Shown piece by piece: positions 49,456 to 58,891 of a stretch of 64,000 nucleotides of DNA. The stretch comes from Anaplasma ovis str. Haibei (GTDB lineage: Bacteria > Pseudomonadota > Alphaproteobacteria > Rickettsiales > Anaplasmataceae): NCBI RefSeq assembly GCF_002214625.1, contig NZ_CP015994.1, positions 620,001 through 684,000 on the forward strand, in the 5' to 3' direction. Below the pieces are notes generated by a model that searched no databases, was not told where the DNA came from, and saw only the letters and a program-made list of their open reading frames with translations. Positions within the stretch are counted from its first letter, which is position 1; each line of letters opens with the position of its first letter. The translations under genes were made by a program, and so were the position numbers.

Positions 49456-50283
49456 CTATTCCCACCGCACCAGAGGGGGCATGGACATCATTATTGCGTC
49501 CGGGTTCCCATTGGTCATAAGGCCAAATCTCGTTCCTCTATCGTATATCAGATTGAACTCGACGTACCTACCGCGCTTCAATAGTTGAAAGTTGCGCTCT
49601 TTTTCTCCCCACGTTTTGTGCATGTTTTTTCTAACTATGGCGGGATATACTCGCAAAAAGCATTCTCCGACTTCCCGTGTAAACGCAAAGTCTTTTTCCC
49701 AATCTCCGGTGCACAGGTTATCGTAAAATATTCCGCCTACACCGCGCATTTCTTTCCTGTGATGAAGATAAAAATATTCGTCACATTTTTGCTTGAACCT
49801 GGGATAATATTCGGGATCAAACTTGCCGCACGCAGCACGTATACCCTCATGGAATGTGGTTTTGTCATCTTCGTCGTAGTATATAGGGGTCAGATCCATG
49901 CCACCACCAAACCAGCTCTTTGCAGTACACATAAACCTGGTATTCATATGCACTGCAGGTACAAACGGAGACTGCATGTGCGCAACTACGGAGATGCCGC
50001 TGGCCCAGAACTCTCCCTCGCTTTCCTGTGCCCCAGGTATTTCGCGGGCAAAGTTATCACCCATTATGCCGTACACCGTTGAAAAGTTTACCCCGGCCTT
50101 CTCAAACACTTTGCCGGCAATCACAACTGATTCGCCTCCACCACCACCTTCTCTATCCCACGTCCTGCGCTTGATGTCTGGACGACTGTCGGAAAACTCC
50201 CCTTCGATCGCTGAAAATTCATCGACAATCTTATCGCGTAACTCGCGAAACCACTGTGCAGCCCTTTCTTTCCTTTCGTTCAT
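49456..50283 (-). CDS. hemF: Oxygen-dependent coproporphyrinogen III oxidase (HemF)
   Basis: Converts coproporphyrinogen III to protoporphyrinogen IX in haem synthesis, using O2. The open frame extends to 50577, but homology begins at ATG 50283 (MNERKERAAQWF), giving 275 residues, the usual alphaproteobacterial length. Motifs are WDREGGGGGESVVI, WFGGGMDLTP, RGVGGIFYDNL and the final NPDAIMMSMPPLVRW. It lies 200 bp downstream of argB. Confidence 0.95.
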   Translation of the reverse strand: MNERKERAAQWFRELRDKIVDEFSAIEGEFSDSRPDIKRRTWDREGGGGGESVVIAGKVFEKAGVNFSTVYGIMGDNFAREIPGAQESEGEFWASGISVVAHMQSPFVPAVHMNTRFMCTAKSWFGGGMDLTPIYYDEDDKTTFHEGIRAACGKFDPEYYPRFKQKCDEYFYLHHRKEMRGVGGIFYDNLCTGDWEKDFAFTREVGECFLRVYPAIVRKNMHKTWGEKERNFQLLKRGRYVEFNLIYDRGTRFGLMTNGNPDAIMMSMPPLVRWE

Positions 50284-50482
50284 ACAAACCCAACTACTGA
50301 CGTGTAAAGCGTACACGAATTCCGAGTATAGACAACCATAAAGCATCTGCCAAAGAATCGGCGCAGCAGCACCAGATCTGCAGACAAAATTGACGGCGCA
50401 GGCACACACAAACGTCACTGACAGTGGCACCTCAAGTGAGAAATCGGTGTTAGGAGAAGTTTGGCTGCAGCGAGGACACGAC

Positions 50483-51463
50483 TTATTGCTCCCCGCGGAA
50501 TTCACAGCAGAGAGTTGTACCAGTACCGTGTGTTGTGAATAGCTCAAGCAGCAGGACGTGGGGTATGGTGCAATCAACTATGTGGGACGTGCCGCATGTT
50601 TCACGGGCGAATTTTATACATGCCTGCAGCTTGTGCAGCATGCTTACGCTCATTCCCTCATCCTGCAGCAGTTTTTCTGCTCCATCTGACGAGATTTCCC
50701 GCAATAAATGGCCTTGGGTGTCTTTCACGCAATCAGCGGCATCCGCCAAAAGCACCAGTTTCGCAGCAGACATGGCCGAGGCTATTGCACTAGCCATGAG
50801 ATCCGGATTTACTACGTAAGTTACCCCATTAGCCCCGCTACACACCGGCGAGATTACTGGAATAAAGTCTGACTCCTCAAGGAGAAATAGCAGATCTGTG
50901 TTAACTTCGCTAGGCTCGCCTACAAACCCCACATCCATGATTTTCTCTATGTTGTTCGGGCCCCCATCGCGCAAGGTGCAGCATGTCTTTTTCGCTCCCA
51001 CCAAGCATGCATCCTTCCCACTAACACCTACAGCAGAGCCCCCAGTATTGTTTATTTGCTGAACCACCTCTTTGTTCACAAGGCCGGACAGGACCATCTC
51101 CGCAATTTCCAAGGTCCCCACATCCATAACCCGTAAACCGTTGACAAAAGTACACTCCCTGCCAAATTTTGCCAAAACTTCCTCAACTTTGTAGTCGCCC
51201 CCATGCACAACAATCGGATTTATGCCAACCTGTTTCAATAGCACTACATCGCTTGCAAACCGTGCGGAAAGGTTTGCGTCTTTCATTGCGGCTCCATCGT
51301 ATTTGATTACAAAAGTCTCCCCCGAAAACCTCTGTATGTAAGGCAGAGATTCAGATAATACTTTGACGTCACGCAGCCACTCACTATTTCCCAAAAATTG
51401 ACCAGCATTAAGTTCAGACACTGCGCTCTCCCGGCCACTCTTTGACACATTTTGAGACTTCAT
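50483..51463 (-). CDS. argB: Acetylglutamate kinase homologue with altered glycine motifs
   Basis: Amino-acid-kinase fold protein closest to alphaproteobacterial N-acetylglutamate kinase: PYIQRFSGETFVIKY, ASDVVLLKQVGINPIVVHGG, FVNGLRVMD, TLEIAEMVLSGLVNKEVVQQ. Key glycine loops differ: the usual KYGG reads KYDG (Lys54, Asp56) and the usual HGGG reads HGGD (His87-Asp90). The late NPDLMASAIASAMSAAKLVL segment is kept. The ATG is well supported by AAGGAG and lies 50 nt inside the end of engB. No other arginine-pathway gene is in the window. Activity as NAGK is doubtful. Confidence 0.8.
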   Translation of the reverse strand: MKSQNVSKSGRESAVSELNAGQFLGNSEWLRDVKVLSESLPYIQRFSGETFVIKYDGAAMKDANLSARFASDVVLLKQVGINPIVVHGGDYKVEEVLAKFGRECTFVNGLRVMDVGTLEIAEMVLSGLVNKEVVQQINNTGGSAVGVSGKDACLVGAKKTCCTLRDGGPNNIEKIMDVGFVGEPSEVNTDLLFLLEESDFIPVISPVCSGANGVTYVVNPDLMASAIASAMSAAKLVLLADAADCVKDTQGHLLREISSDGAEKLLQDEGMSVSMLHKLQACIKFARETCGTSHIVDCTIPHVLLLELFTTHGTGTTLCCEFRGEQ

Positions 51464-52049
51464 GAACCAACTCCTTTATCCCCTTTCCAGACTTGCTGCT
51501 AGTCCCAATTATTGGACGTAGCAGCATACAACACCCCTCCACCCTGCCCTGTACGGCAGATAAAACATCGTCAAACTCCCTGTCAGTCAACCTGTCGATC
51601 TTGGTAAGGACCAAGCTATAGTGCACACAGTGTTCCTCAAGCCAGGACATAAAATCCATGTCTATTTCCCTGAGCCCGACTTTAGAATCTATAAGCAAAA
51701 CCAACCGATGTAAAGTTTCCCTAGTCAGCAAGTAATGTTCTACCAACGACATGTAAGAACTTGCGCTTTCTTTCGATGCCTTAGAATATCCGTAGCCAGG
51801 GAGGTCAACAAGCGCAAGTACCCCTTCGTTCAGGTAGAAGTTGATTTGCCTGGTAGACCCCGGACTGGAAGACACTCTGGCACCCTTTCTATTTCTCGTC
51901 ACCGCGTTAATTAAGCTAGATTTCCCCACATTGGACCTTCCCGCAAAAGCAACCTCAGGAACCAGAAAGTCTGGCAGGGAACGCTTATCTTGCACCCCGG
52001 CGACGAATTTGCACTTAGACAACATATAATGGCCTATATCTCGTGGCAC
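51414..52049 (-). CDS. engB: Ribosome-biogenesis GTPase EngB (YihA/YsxC)
   Basis: Small Ras-like GTPase needed for large-subunit assembly. It has GRSNVGKSSLIN (G1), SPGSTRQINFY (G2), LVDLPGYGYS (G3), TKID (G4) and TSSKSGKGI (G5). 211 residues from GTG 52049; ATG 52025 is an alternative. It overlaps argB by 50 nt, so the two are co-expressed. Confidence 0.95.
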   Translation of the reverse strand: MPRDIGHYMLSKCKFVAGVQDKRSLPDFLVPEVAFAGRSNVGKSSLINAVTRNRKGARVSSSPGSTRQINFYLNEGVLALVDLPGYGYSKASKESASSYMSLVEHYLLTRETLHRLVLLIDSKVGLREIDMDFMSWLEEHCVHYSLVLTKIDRLTDREFDDVLSAVQGRVEGCCMLLRPIIGTSSKSGKGIKELVHEVSKCVKEWPGERSV

Positions 52050-52369
52050 TTAGTGTACATTGCACAGCGGAGGTGCAGCATTAAAAATTTACAATCCCAC
52101 TGCAGAGAAGCCACAGGTAACAAGCCCCGAACATTATGGTCGCCCACTCGGGTAATGTATGGGCTACGGGCCCCATGTCCGCGAACATGATACAATGCCA
52201 AACGTATCTGCCAAAATGCAAAACTTACTAAAGTGCATTGATTGTTTTAATCTACGCGCGCGGCATACAGCACAAAAAATTTACAACGTTCTGCATAGGT
52301 GCTAACATGGCCGTGTTTTGCAATTTCGGTTTCGAACGGCTGCCCTAGCCATGAGGTACAGGTAAAACT
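52050..52369. other. Divergent intergenic region engB / prfA
   Basis: 320 bp with no ORF that I trust. It must hold the divergent promoters of engB and prfA; no consensus pair stands out and no RNA gene is visible. Confidence 0.4.
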
Positions 52370-53449
52370 ATGAGCTTTGAAGACAGCCTTGAGGGGCTGT
52401 GCGAGAAATTTCGTATTTTGAAACGTCAGCTATCTAATCCTGAGTCGCTTGGAGTCCAGGCTTTCGTTGTTGCGTCCAGGGAATATTCTGATCTACTCCC
52501 TATAATGTCTCTAATTGAAGAATACCAGACAACACAAAAAGAAATCGGGGAGCTGGAAGAGCTTATCAATAGTGCGGAAACAGATGCAGAATTAGCCCAC
52601 CTAGCAAAAGAAGAGTTATATACAAAGCAAAAGTCAATCCCGAAGCTAAAGCACCAGTTACAATTGTCTCTACTACCGAAGGATAAGGATGACTCACGCA
52701 GTGCGATTTTAGAAATTAGAGCTGGTACCGGGGGAGAGGAAGCTGCGCTGTTTGTGTGCGATTTGTATCGTATGTACATAAAATACGCAGAGAGAAAGTC
52801 ATGGAAGGTGGAGCCTATAGGCATCTCCACCACCGGCATTGGTGGATATAAAGAAGCCTCTTTGTGCATAGGGGGAAAAGACGTGTTTGCGCGGTTGAAG
52901 TTTGAATCTGGAGTGCACAGAGTGCAACGTGTACCGGAAACTGAATCTTCGGGTAGGTTGCACACCTCCGCGGCAACTGTTGCCGTATTGCCGGAGGTTG
53001 AAGAAGTAGACCTAAAAATCGACGAAAAAGATCTCAGGATAGATGTCTACAGATCGAGTGGTCCGGGCGGGCAGTCAGTCAACACAACCGACAGTGCCGT
53101 TAGGATAACACACATCCCGACAGGTATAGTGGTGATACAACAAGACGAAAAGTCTCAGCATAAAAACAAGAGCAAGGCCCTAAAGGTGCTCAGGGCAAGG
53201 TTGTATGCTATGGAAAAACAAAAAATAGAAGATGAAATATCAAAAATGCGCAAGAGCCAGATAGGCTCGGGTGACCGTTCAGAGCGTATCCGAACCTACA
53301 ACTTCCTGCAATCCAGAATTACCGACCACCGTATTAATATGACACTATACAGGCTTGAACACATAATGAGAGAGGGAGATCTTGATGAATTTGTCGATGC
53401 CCTCATCGCTGATGACCAGGCAAACAAACTGCGGCAGATTTCCCCCTAG
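52370..53449 (+). CDS. prfA: Peptide chain release factor 1
   Basis: Reads UAA and UAG stop codons and triggers peptide release. GGQ is at 233-235 in [19 protein letters not shown]; the stop-codon-recognition loop reads VPETES (PxT class of RF1, not the SPF of RF2). 359 residues is normal. The ATG follows AGGTAAAAC. Isolated on the plus strand and convergent with pccB. Confidence 0.96.
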   Translation: MSFEDSLEGLCEKFRILKRQLSNPESLGVQAFVVASREYSDLLPIMSLIEEYQTTQKEIGELEELINSAETDAELAHLAKEELYTKQKSIPKLKHQLQLSLLPKDKDDSRSAILEIRAGTGGEEAALFVCDLYRMYIKYAERKSWKVEPIGISTTGIGGYKEASLCIGGKDVFARLKFESGVHRVQRVPETESSGRLHTSAATVAVLPEVEEVDLKIDEKDLRIDVYRSSGPGGQSVNTTDSAVRITHIPTGIVVIQQDEKSQHKNKSKALKVLRARLYAMEKQKIEDEISKMRKSQIGSGDRSERIRTYNFLQSRITDHRINMTLYRLEHIMREGDLDEFVDALIADDQANKLRQISP

Positions 53450-53637
53450 CATCCCAAACCATACACATCACACAACCTACCGAAAGACGTGCATATTACG
53501 CCATGATGCCAAAACCTCCCGCAGTCACAGTTGGTAGCCAAAATAACAACCAGAGCCTATACGTAATACACCCAAGTAGTGTCGCATAATTCCCGAACTA
53601 CACCCTGTTGCAAATGCCACCCAAGGGCGTATTGGCG

Positions 53638-55170
53638 TTACAGAGGAAGATTATCGTGCTTGCGCCAAGCCCGTGCAACCTGCTTGTCGCGCAACATACT
53701 TAGAGCAGAGTGCAAATGCCTCCTAGTGGAGGACGGAACTATGACATCGTCTATAAACCCTCTTGAAGCTGCAACGTAAGGGTTGACTATCTTGTCATTA
53801 TATTCCTGCACCAGCCTCTGCAAACATTCCTGGTCTTTTTCATGGCGGAAAATAATTCCAACAGCACCTTCCGAGCCCATTACAGCTATCTCGGCACTGG
53901 GCCAAGCATAGTTGACGTCCCCACACAGGTGCCTAGAATTCATAACAATATATGCGCCTCCATAGGCCTTGCGGACAATAACGCTTATTTTCGGCACGGT
54001 CGCCTCCGCGTACGCGTACAGCAATTTAGCACCATGAGCTATTATGCCAGAATATTCTTGAGACACACCCGGCATGAACCCAGGAACGTCAATAAGCGTG
54101 ACAATTGGTATGTTAAAGGCATCACAAAACCTTACGAACCTGGCAGCCTTTCTTGATGCATCAATATCCAAACACCCAGCCAGATGCAGCGGCTGGTTCG
54201 CTACAAACCCCACAGTGTGGCCGCCTATCCTGCCAAAGCCTGTTATAATGTTTTTCGCAAAATCCGGTTTTAACTCGAAAAACACCCCCTCGTCACACAC
54301 TTTGTGTATAAGCTCGTACATATCATACGGAATGCTGCTACTATGGGGGACCAGAGTGTTTAAGGACTCGCTTTCTCTGTCCACAGTATCTCTTGTCTCT
54401 CTGAATCTGGCAGTGCTCTTATTATTTGCAGGCATAAACGAGAAAAACTTCCTTACCTGACGCAGCGCATCAATTTCATCGCTAAAAGCGCGATCGGCAA
54501 CTCCGGTCTTCTTCGTGTGTATGGCAGAGCCGCCCAAATCTTCCTGGGTAACTTCTTCAAAGGTAACCTTCCGAATAACATCCGGTCCGGTAACAAACAT
54601 GCATGAGCTGCCACGCACCATGAATACAAAGTCAGTCAATGCGGGGGAATACACCGCACCACCTGCACATGAACCCATGATTAGAGATATTTGCGGGACC
54701 ACCCCAGACATTTCAACATTTCTACGAAATATCTCGCCGTAGCCGGCCAGAGAATCCACTCCCTCCTGTATACGGGCACCACCGGAATCGTTAATCCCTA
54801 TCACAGGCATCCCCACCTTGGCGGCTATATCCATAATGTGGCAGATCTTCTTCGAGTTCATCTCGCTCAGAGATCCACCAAATATCGTGAAGTCTTGTGA
54901 GTACACACATACCCTCTGGCCATATATTGTGCCAGAACCGGTGACAACACCATCTCCCGAAATTTTCGCCTGATCCATGCCGAAGTTGGCGGATCTGTGC
55001 TCCACAAATACTCCGTATTCTTGAAAAGAGCCTTCATCAAGCAAAACCTCAAGCCGTTCTCTAGCAGTGAGCTTACCCCTACTGTGTTGCTTCTCCACCC
55101 GGGACACGCCACCCCCAGTTTTGAGCTGGGATTTTTTACTTTCTAGCTCCTGAATAACTGCGGAACACAT
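53638..55170 (-). CDS. pccB: Propionyl-CoA carboxylase beta chain
   Basis: Carboxyltransferase subunit that makes methylmalonyl-CoA from propionyl-CoA with a biotinylated alpha chain not in this window. It shows [45 protein letters not shown] and [14 protein letters not shown]. The frame reaches GTG 55200, but ATG 55170 follows CAGG at 6 nt and gives 510 residues, the family's normal size. Confidence 0.95.
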   Translation of the reverse strand: MCSAVIQELESKKSQLKTGGGVSRVEKQHSRGKLTARERLEVLLDEGSFQEYGVFVEHRSANFGMDQAKISGDGVVTGSGTIYGQRVCVYSQDFTIFGGSLSEMNSKKICHIMDIAAKVGMPVIGINDSGGARIQEGVDSLAGYGEIFRRNVEMSGVVPQISLIMGSCAGGAVYSPALTDFVFMVRGSSCMFVTGPDVIRKVTFEEVTQEDLGGSAIHTKKTGVADRAFSDEIDALRQVRKFFSFMPANNKSTARFRETRDTVDRESESLNTLVPHSSSIPYDMYELIHKVCDEGVFFELKPDFAKNIITGFGRIGGHTVGFVANQPLHLAGCLDIDASRKAARFVRFCDAFNIPIVTLIDVPGFMPGVSQEYSGIIAHGAKLLYAYAEATVPKISVIVRKAYGGAYIVMNSRHLCGDVNYAWPSAEIAVMGSEGAVGIIFRHEKDQECLQRLVQEYNDKIVNPYVAASRGFIDDVIVPSSTRRHLHSALSMLRDKQVARAWRKHDNLPL

Positions 55171-55200
55171 CACATACCTGAACAAATTAAACTGTAGCAC

Positions 55201-55450
55201 GCGAAATTATACCAAAAAAATCTCTCGATTTTCATCTTTTGTAAAACTGGGCAATTTACTCCTCATCAATCTTCAGAATCGTAGGGGATTTCAAACCCGC
55301 CCTGTGTAACCACGAAACTCTTAACCCCCTTTCCGGCCAAACACACAGATTCATTCGCCGATTCTATGCCGGCACAACAAGCGCCCGCCAGTGGGCTCAC
55401 AAACCAATCTCTACCCCCCAACTCCAAGAAAACCCGTTATCCGGGCGAAG
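55201..55450. other. Intergenic gap pccB / mutM
   Basis: 250 bp with no credible ORF or RNA. It should hold the pccB promoter and the 3' end of the mutM transcript. Confidence 0.35.
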
Positions 55451-56254
55451 CTACCGCTGGCATAGTGCACAGAAAAACGTGCTCCTCCCGCCATGCCTTT
55501 CCGAGAGTATGCTCGCCCCACAAATGTTGCAGGGCTTTCCTTCCCTTTGGTATACCATAAAATGCTGCTGGAACCCTCCCACGGCACCAGTAGGTACTTT
55601 ATAATCCTTGATGGTAGACCCACCAGTATCTATGGCAAGCTGAAGGGTGACTTTAGTTTCCCGCACTATTCTCTCGCATTCTTCGTAAGAGATGCTACTC
55701 ATCGCTCGCGTGGGCAACACCCCGACTCTGAACAGAATCTCCGATGCGTATATATTCCCTATTCCAGCAACTATAGAGTTATTCATCAACACGCTCTTGA
55801 CGCATGTCTTACTTGGTCGCATCAAATACCTTGCGTTAAATTCGGCAGAAAGCGGATCTGGCCCAATCCTTGACGCGATATCCTCATATGCCTGAAAGTC
55901 AACCAGCAGCACGGCCCCAAATCTGCGTGGATCGTTGAAAACTATATGAAATCCGTCATCCAGAAGCAAGGCAACGTGGTCGTGTTTTTCCCGCACATAG
56001 GGCCTGGCGTGGATCATCCTACCACTCATACCCATGTGGAACATAACGCGCCCACCTCCGCCCAAAACAAACACCAAGTATCGCGAAATTCTGTGTACGG
56101 ACTCAATCTTCCTACCTACCACTGCACTTTCGAAACCGTCCGCTATCCGGACGCGCAAATCACGCCTATATACCGTAACACCTTCCACAGACCTGCCAAC
56201 GGCTTTGCAAGCGAAGAACCTGGAAATGACTTCAGCTTCTGGCAGTTCTGGCAT
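55451..56254 (-). CDS. mutM: Formamidopyrimidine-DNA glycosylase (Fpg/MutM)
   Basis: Bifunctional glycosylase/AP lyase that removes 8-oxoguanine and ring-opened purines. The N-terminal catalytic PELPE, helix-two-turn-helix region (VAGIGNIYASEILF) and C-terminal zinc finger (CNICGASI ... CALCQ) with the preceding Arg are present. The beta-strand position where E. coli has Lys57 appears as Arg58 (HRISRYLVF instead of RRAKYLLL). 267 residues from ATG 56254. Its start lies inside the end of the tiny upstream ORF (23-nt overlap). Confidence 0.94.
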   Translation of the reverse strand: MPELPEAEVISRFFACKAVGRSVEGVTVYRRDLRVRIADGFESAVVGRKIESVHRISRYLVFVLGGGGRVMFHMGMSGRMIHARPYVREKHDHVALLLDDGFHIVFNDPRRFGAVLLVDFQAYEDIASRIGPDPLSAEFNARYLMRPSKTCVKSVLMNNSIVAGIGNIYASEILFRVGVLPTRAMSSISYEECERIVRETKVTLQLAIDTGGSTIKDYKVPTGAVGGFQQHFMVYQREGKPCNICGASILSERHGGRSTFFCALCQR

Positions 56255-56366
56255 CTTCAGCGCCGGGAGACTTTTTCTTTTTGCGGCGGGCGATGTTCTT
56301 TTTTAAGAGCTCCGCCAGCCTCTTTTTTCTGTCTTCAGCATTAATGTTTATCTTTGACTTACCCAT
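56232..56366 (-). CDS. Tiny basic conserved-type protein, 44 residues
   Basis: ORF starting MGKSKININAEDRKKRLAEL, continuing LLKKNIARRKKKKSPG and stopping 23 nt inside mutM. The RKKRLAELLKKNIARRKKK core matches a class of very small, highly basic proteins common in alphaproteobacteria (pattern RxxxLAxxLxxNLxRRKxQ). It lies 24 bp from the divergent tRNA gene. It is probably translated and coupled with mutM; function unknown. Confidence 0.7.
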   Translation of the reverse strand: MGKSKININAEDRKKRLAELLKKNIARRKKKKSPGAEDARTARS

Positions 56367-56390
56367 CACAAAAAACTACAATCCGTTTCC

Positions 56391-56461
56391 GCCGTTATAG
56401 TTTAGTGGCAAAACGCGTCCTTGGTAAGGACGAGCCTCAAGTTCGATTCTTGGTAACGGCA
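56391..56461 (+). tRNA. tRNA-Thr (anticodon GGT)
   Basis: Cloverleaf: acceptor GCCGTTA pairing with TAACGGC; D arm with GTTT/AAAC; anticodon stem CGTCC/GGACG around loop TTGGTAA, anticodon GGT; T arm TCAAG/CTTGG around TTCGATT; discriminator A at 56461. The 3' CCA is not fully encoded (genomic ACC after the acceptor), so it is added post-transcriptionally. It stands alone on the plus strand between the small mutM-linked ORF and the alanine-rich array. Confidence 0.93.
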
Positions 56462-56506
56462 CCCTGAAGCTAGTTACCAGTTTTTCTCCCCCTTGGATAG
56501 TACTTC

Positions 56507-57820
56507 CTACCAACCTCCAGGCACGCGCCACGCCTTAGCCTTACCAACAACAGGCTCCCAATCTTGATCAGCATTAAGAGCCTGAGTAGCTTGAGCAAAC
56601 TCTAGACCAAGCTTAGCGGCCTCCACAGCAGTCTGAGCAGCCTCTACAGCAACAGCACCAGCAAAGAGTAGAGCACCACCAGCAATCGCTAGTCCCACAG
56701 CAGCAACAGCCCCAGCAATAGCCAGACCAACGATAGCCCCACCAGCAGCACCTGTTAGCAGTCCCACGATCTCAACACCTTGAGGACCTAGAGCCCCAGT
56801 CACACTAGCCACCACACCGGCCGGGCTAGTTTGAGCCATAAGAGCCTGAGTAGCCGTAGCATGAGCAAACTCAGCAGTCTTAGCATCTACAATACCCCGA
56901 GCAGCACCCACAGCAGTCTGAGCAGCCACAGTGAAACCCTCAGCAGCCTGACCATAAACATCAGCAGTAGCCTTAGCGGCCTCCAGACTAGCAGTAGCAG
57001 CCACCACACCAGCCCTACCAGTCTGAGTCAGGACCTCAGCAGCACCTTGACCAGCCTGAGTCACAACATCCTGAGTAGCCTTAGTAACATCTAGAGCACC
57101 CTGAGCAGCCTGGGTCCCTACACCAGCCACAGCCTCAGCAGCCTTAGCCACAGCACTCTGACCAGCCTGAGCGGCCTCTAGAGTGGCCTTAACAGCAGCA
57201 ATCTGAGTCTCTACAGCAGCCTTAGCAGTAGCCGCAGCCTGAGCAGCAGCAGCCTGAGCAACCAGAGCACCCTTACCGGCCACAGACTCTACAGCCTGGG
57301 CAGCACCAGCCATACCAGCAGCAGTAGCCCAAGCCTGAGCAGTAGCCCCAGCAGCAGCCTCCTGAGCAGCATAAGCAGCCTCAGCAACAACCTGAGCAGC
57401 CACACTAGCAGTTTGACCAACCTGAGCAGCACCCTCAGCAAGCTGACCAGCAGCAGCCTTCTGAGCGGCCTCCAGACTAGCAGTAACAGCCATACCAGCC
57501 TTAACAGCAGCGGCCTGAGTAGCAACCTGAGCAGCAGCAATCTTACCAGCAGCACCCTCCTTAGTACCCCAAGAAGTACCAGCATCTTCAACAGCAACCT
57601 TACCACCCTCAGCAGCCTTAGCAATTTTCCCATAATTTATTTTTCCAGCTATAGGAGTTATAGGAGTAAGAACAGGTTGTAATGATTGTACAGTGACTAA
57701 TCCTTCTTCCTTTACTTGTATAACTTGCTTACAAGATCTATATAAATCCCTTATAGATACTCCAGTTACTGCTAAATATGCTACTGCAGCAACCGCTGAT
57801 ATAACGGCAGCTACAGTCAC
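56507..57820 (-). CDS. Alanine-rich membrane protein paralogue A
   Basis: Last member of the tandem array; 437 residues from GTG 57820. It has the shared N-terminal module (hydrophobic helix AVAYLAVTGVSIRDLYR, then QVIQVKEEGLVTVQSL and GKINYGKIA), a long Ala/Gln/Thr-rich helical centre, and the shared glycine-rich hydrophobic C-terminal region (LGPQGVEIVGLLTGAAGG). It then ends in a unique tail, ALNADQDWEPVVGKAKAWRV, instead of the CACCSIW shared by several siblings. The frame is open upstream for 27 codons to the TAA of paralogue B with no ATG, GTG or TTG, so the true N-terminus may be longer. Function unknown; envelope location likely. Confidence 0.75.
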   Translation of the reverse strand: MTVAAVISAVAAVAYLAVTGVSIRDLYRSCKQVIQVKEEGLVTVQSLQPVLTPITPIAGKINYGKIAKAAEGGKVAVEDAGTSWGTKEGAAGKIAAAQVATQAAAVKAGMAVTASLEAAQKAAAGQLAEGAAQVGQTASVAAQVVAEAAYAAQEAAAGATAQAWATAAGMAGAAQAVESVAGKGALVAQAAAAQAAATAKAAVETQIAAVKATLEAAQAGQSAVAKAAEAVAGVGTQAAQGALDVTKATQDVVTQAGQGAAEVLTQTGRAGVVAATASLEAAKATADVYGQAAEGFTVAAQTAVGAARGIVDAKTAEFAHATATQALMAQTSPAGVVASVTGALGPQGVEIVGLLTGAAGGAIVGLAIAGAVAAVGLAIAGGALLFAGAVAVEAAQTAVEAAKLGLEFAQATQALNADQDWEPVVGKAKAWRVPGGW

Positions 57821-57901
57821 AGCAGCAATACCTGCTGGATTTGCTGCTGCTACACATACTGCTACTGTGCATAGTAGCTTGCCTATGTTCAGGAGTACCC
57901 C

Positions 57902-58798
57902 TTACCATATGGAGCAACAGGCACAAGTAATCACAGCAACGGTCCCAGCAAAGAGTAGAGCACCACCAGCAATTACTGCTCCCACAGCGACTACAGCCCC
58001 CACAACAGCCAGACTAACGATAGCCCCACCAGCAGCACCTGTTAGCAGTCCCAGAATCTCACCACCTTGAGGACCTAGAGCCTGAGCAGCCAGACCAGCA
58101 ATCTTGGCACCCTCAGCCCCACCACCGGCCAGAGCAACCAAACTAGTCAAGCCACCAACACTAGCCTGAGCAGTCTGAGCAACACTAGCAGCTGCACCTG
58201 TAGCAGCCTTAAAAACCTCACTATTCGCAGCAGCACCAGCATTGGCAGCACCCTTAGCTAGAGCCTGAGCAGCACTAGCAACCTCTAGAGCTGCCCTAGC
58301 AGTCTCAGCCGCAGCCTGAGCGGCAGCCAGGCTAGTAGTCTGAGCAACATTCCCAGCAGCGGCACCTAGGACCAGACCACCGACAGCACCCGCGGCCGTA
58401 GTACCTTTGGCAATCTTAGCCCCGACCTTGGCACTATCCTTAGCTATCTTAGCCCCGACCTTGGCACTATCCTTAGCAACCTTGACACCAGCCTTGGCAA
58501 TTTTAGCAGCAGCACCCTCCTTAGTACCCCAAGAAGTACCAGCATCTTCAACAGCAACCTTACCACCCTCAGCAGCAACCTCAGCACTAGCAATTTTCCC
58601 ATAATTTATTTTTCCAGCTATAGGAGTTATAGGAGTAAGAACAGGTTGTAATGATTGTACAGTGACTAATCCTTCTTCCTTTACTTGTATAACTTGCTCA
58701 CAAGATCTATATAAATCCCTTATAGATAATCCAGTTACTGCTAAATATGCTACAGCAGCAACTGCTGATATAGCACCAGCCACTGCAGCTACAGTCAC
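57902..58798 (-). CDS. Alanine-rich membrane protein paralogue B
   Basis: 298 residues from GTG 58798. It has the shared N-terminal module with EDAGTSWGTKEGAAAKIAKA, a centre with a repeated KVGAKIAKDSA unit (two copies plus a variant) followed by an Ala-rich helix, and the shared C-terminus ending in hydrophobic TCACCSIW. Its TAA is followed without a gap by the conserved leader of paralogue A in the same frame. Upstream, 31 codons are open to paralogue C's TAA. Confidence 0.75.
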   Translation of the reverse strand: MTVAAVAGAISAVAAVAYLAVTGLSIRDLYRSCEQVIQVKEEGLVTVQSLQPVLTPITPIAGKINYGKIASAEVAAEGGKVAVEDAGTSWGTKEGAAAKIAKAGVKVAKDSAKVGAKIAKDSAKVGAKIAKGTTAAGAVGGLVLGAAAGNVAQTTSLAAAQAAAETARAALEVASAAQALAKGAANAGAAANSEVFKAATGAAASVAQTAQASVGGLTSLVALAGGGAEGAKIAGLAAQALGPQGGEILGLLTGAAGGAIVSLAVVGAVVAVGAVIAGGALLFAGTVAVITCACCSIW

Positions 58799-58891
58799 AG
58801 CAATACCTACTGGATTTGCTGCTAACGCAGTAAAAATTGCACATAGTGCTGCTACTGTGCATAGTAGCTTGCCTATGTTCAGGAGTGCCCC

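Noticed and set aside
50284-50577. 98-codon N-terminal extension of HemF
   Set aside because: Cys/Ser-rich, not family-like; homology and length fit ATG 50283.
56831-57094. Ser-rich plus-strand frames inside the alanine-rich array
   Set aside because: Complement of Ala codons reads as Ser/Cys-rich or Leu-rich sequence; compositional shadows only.
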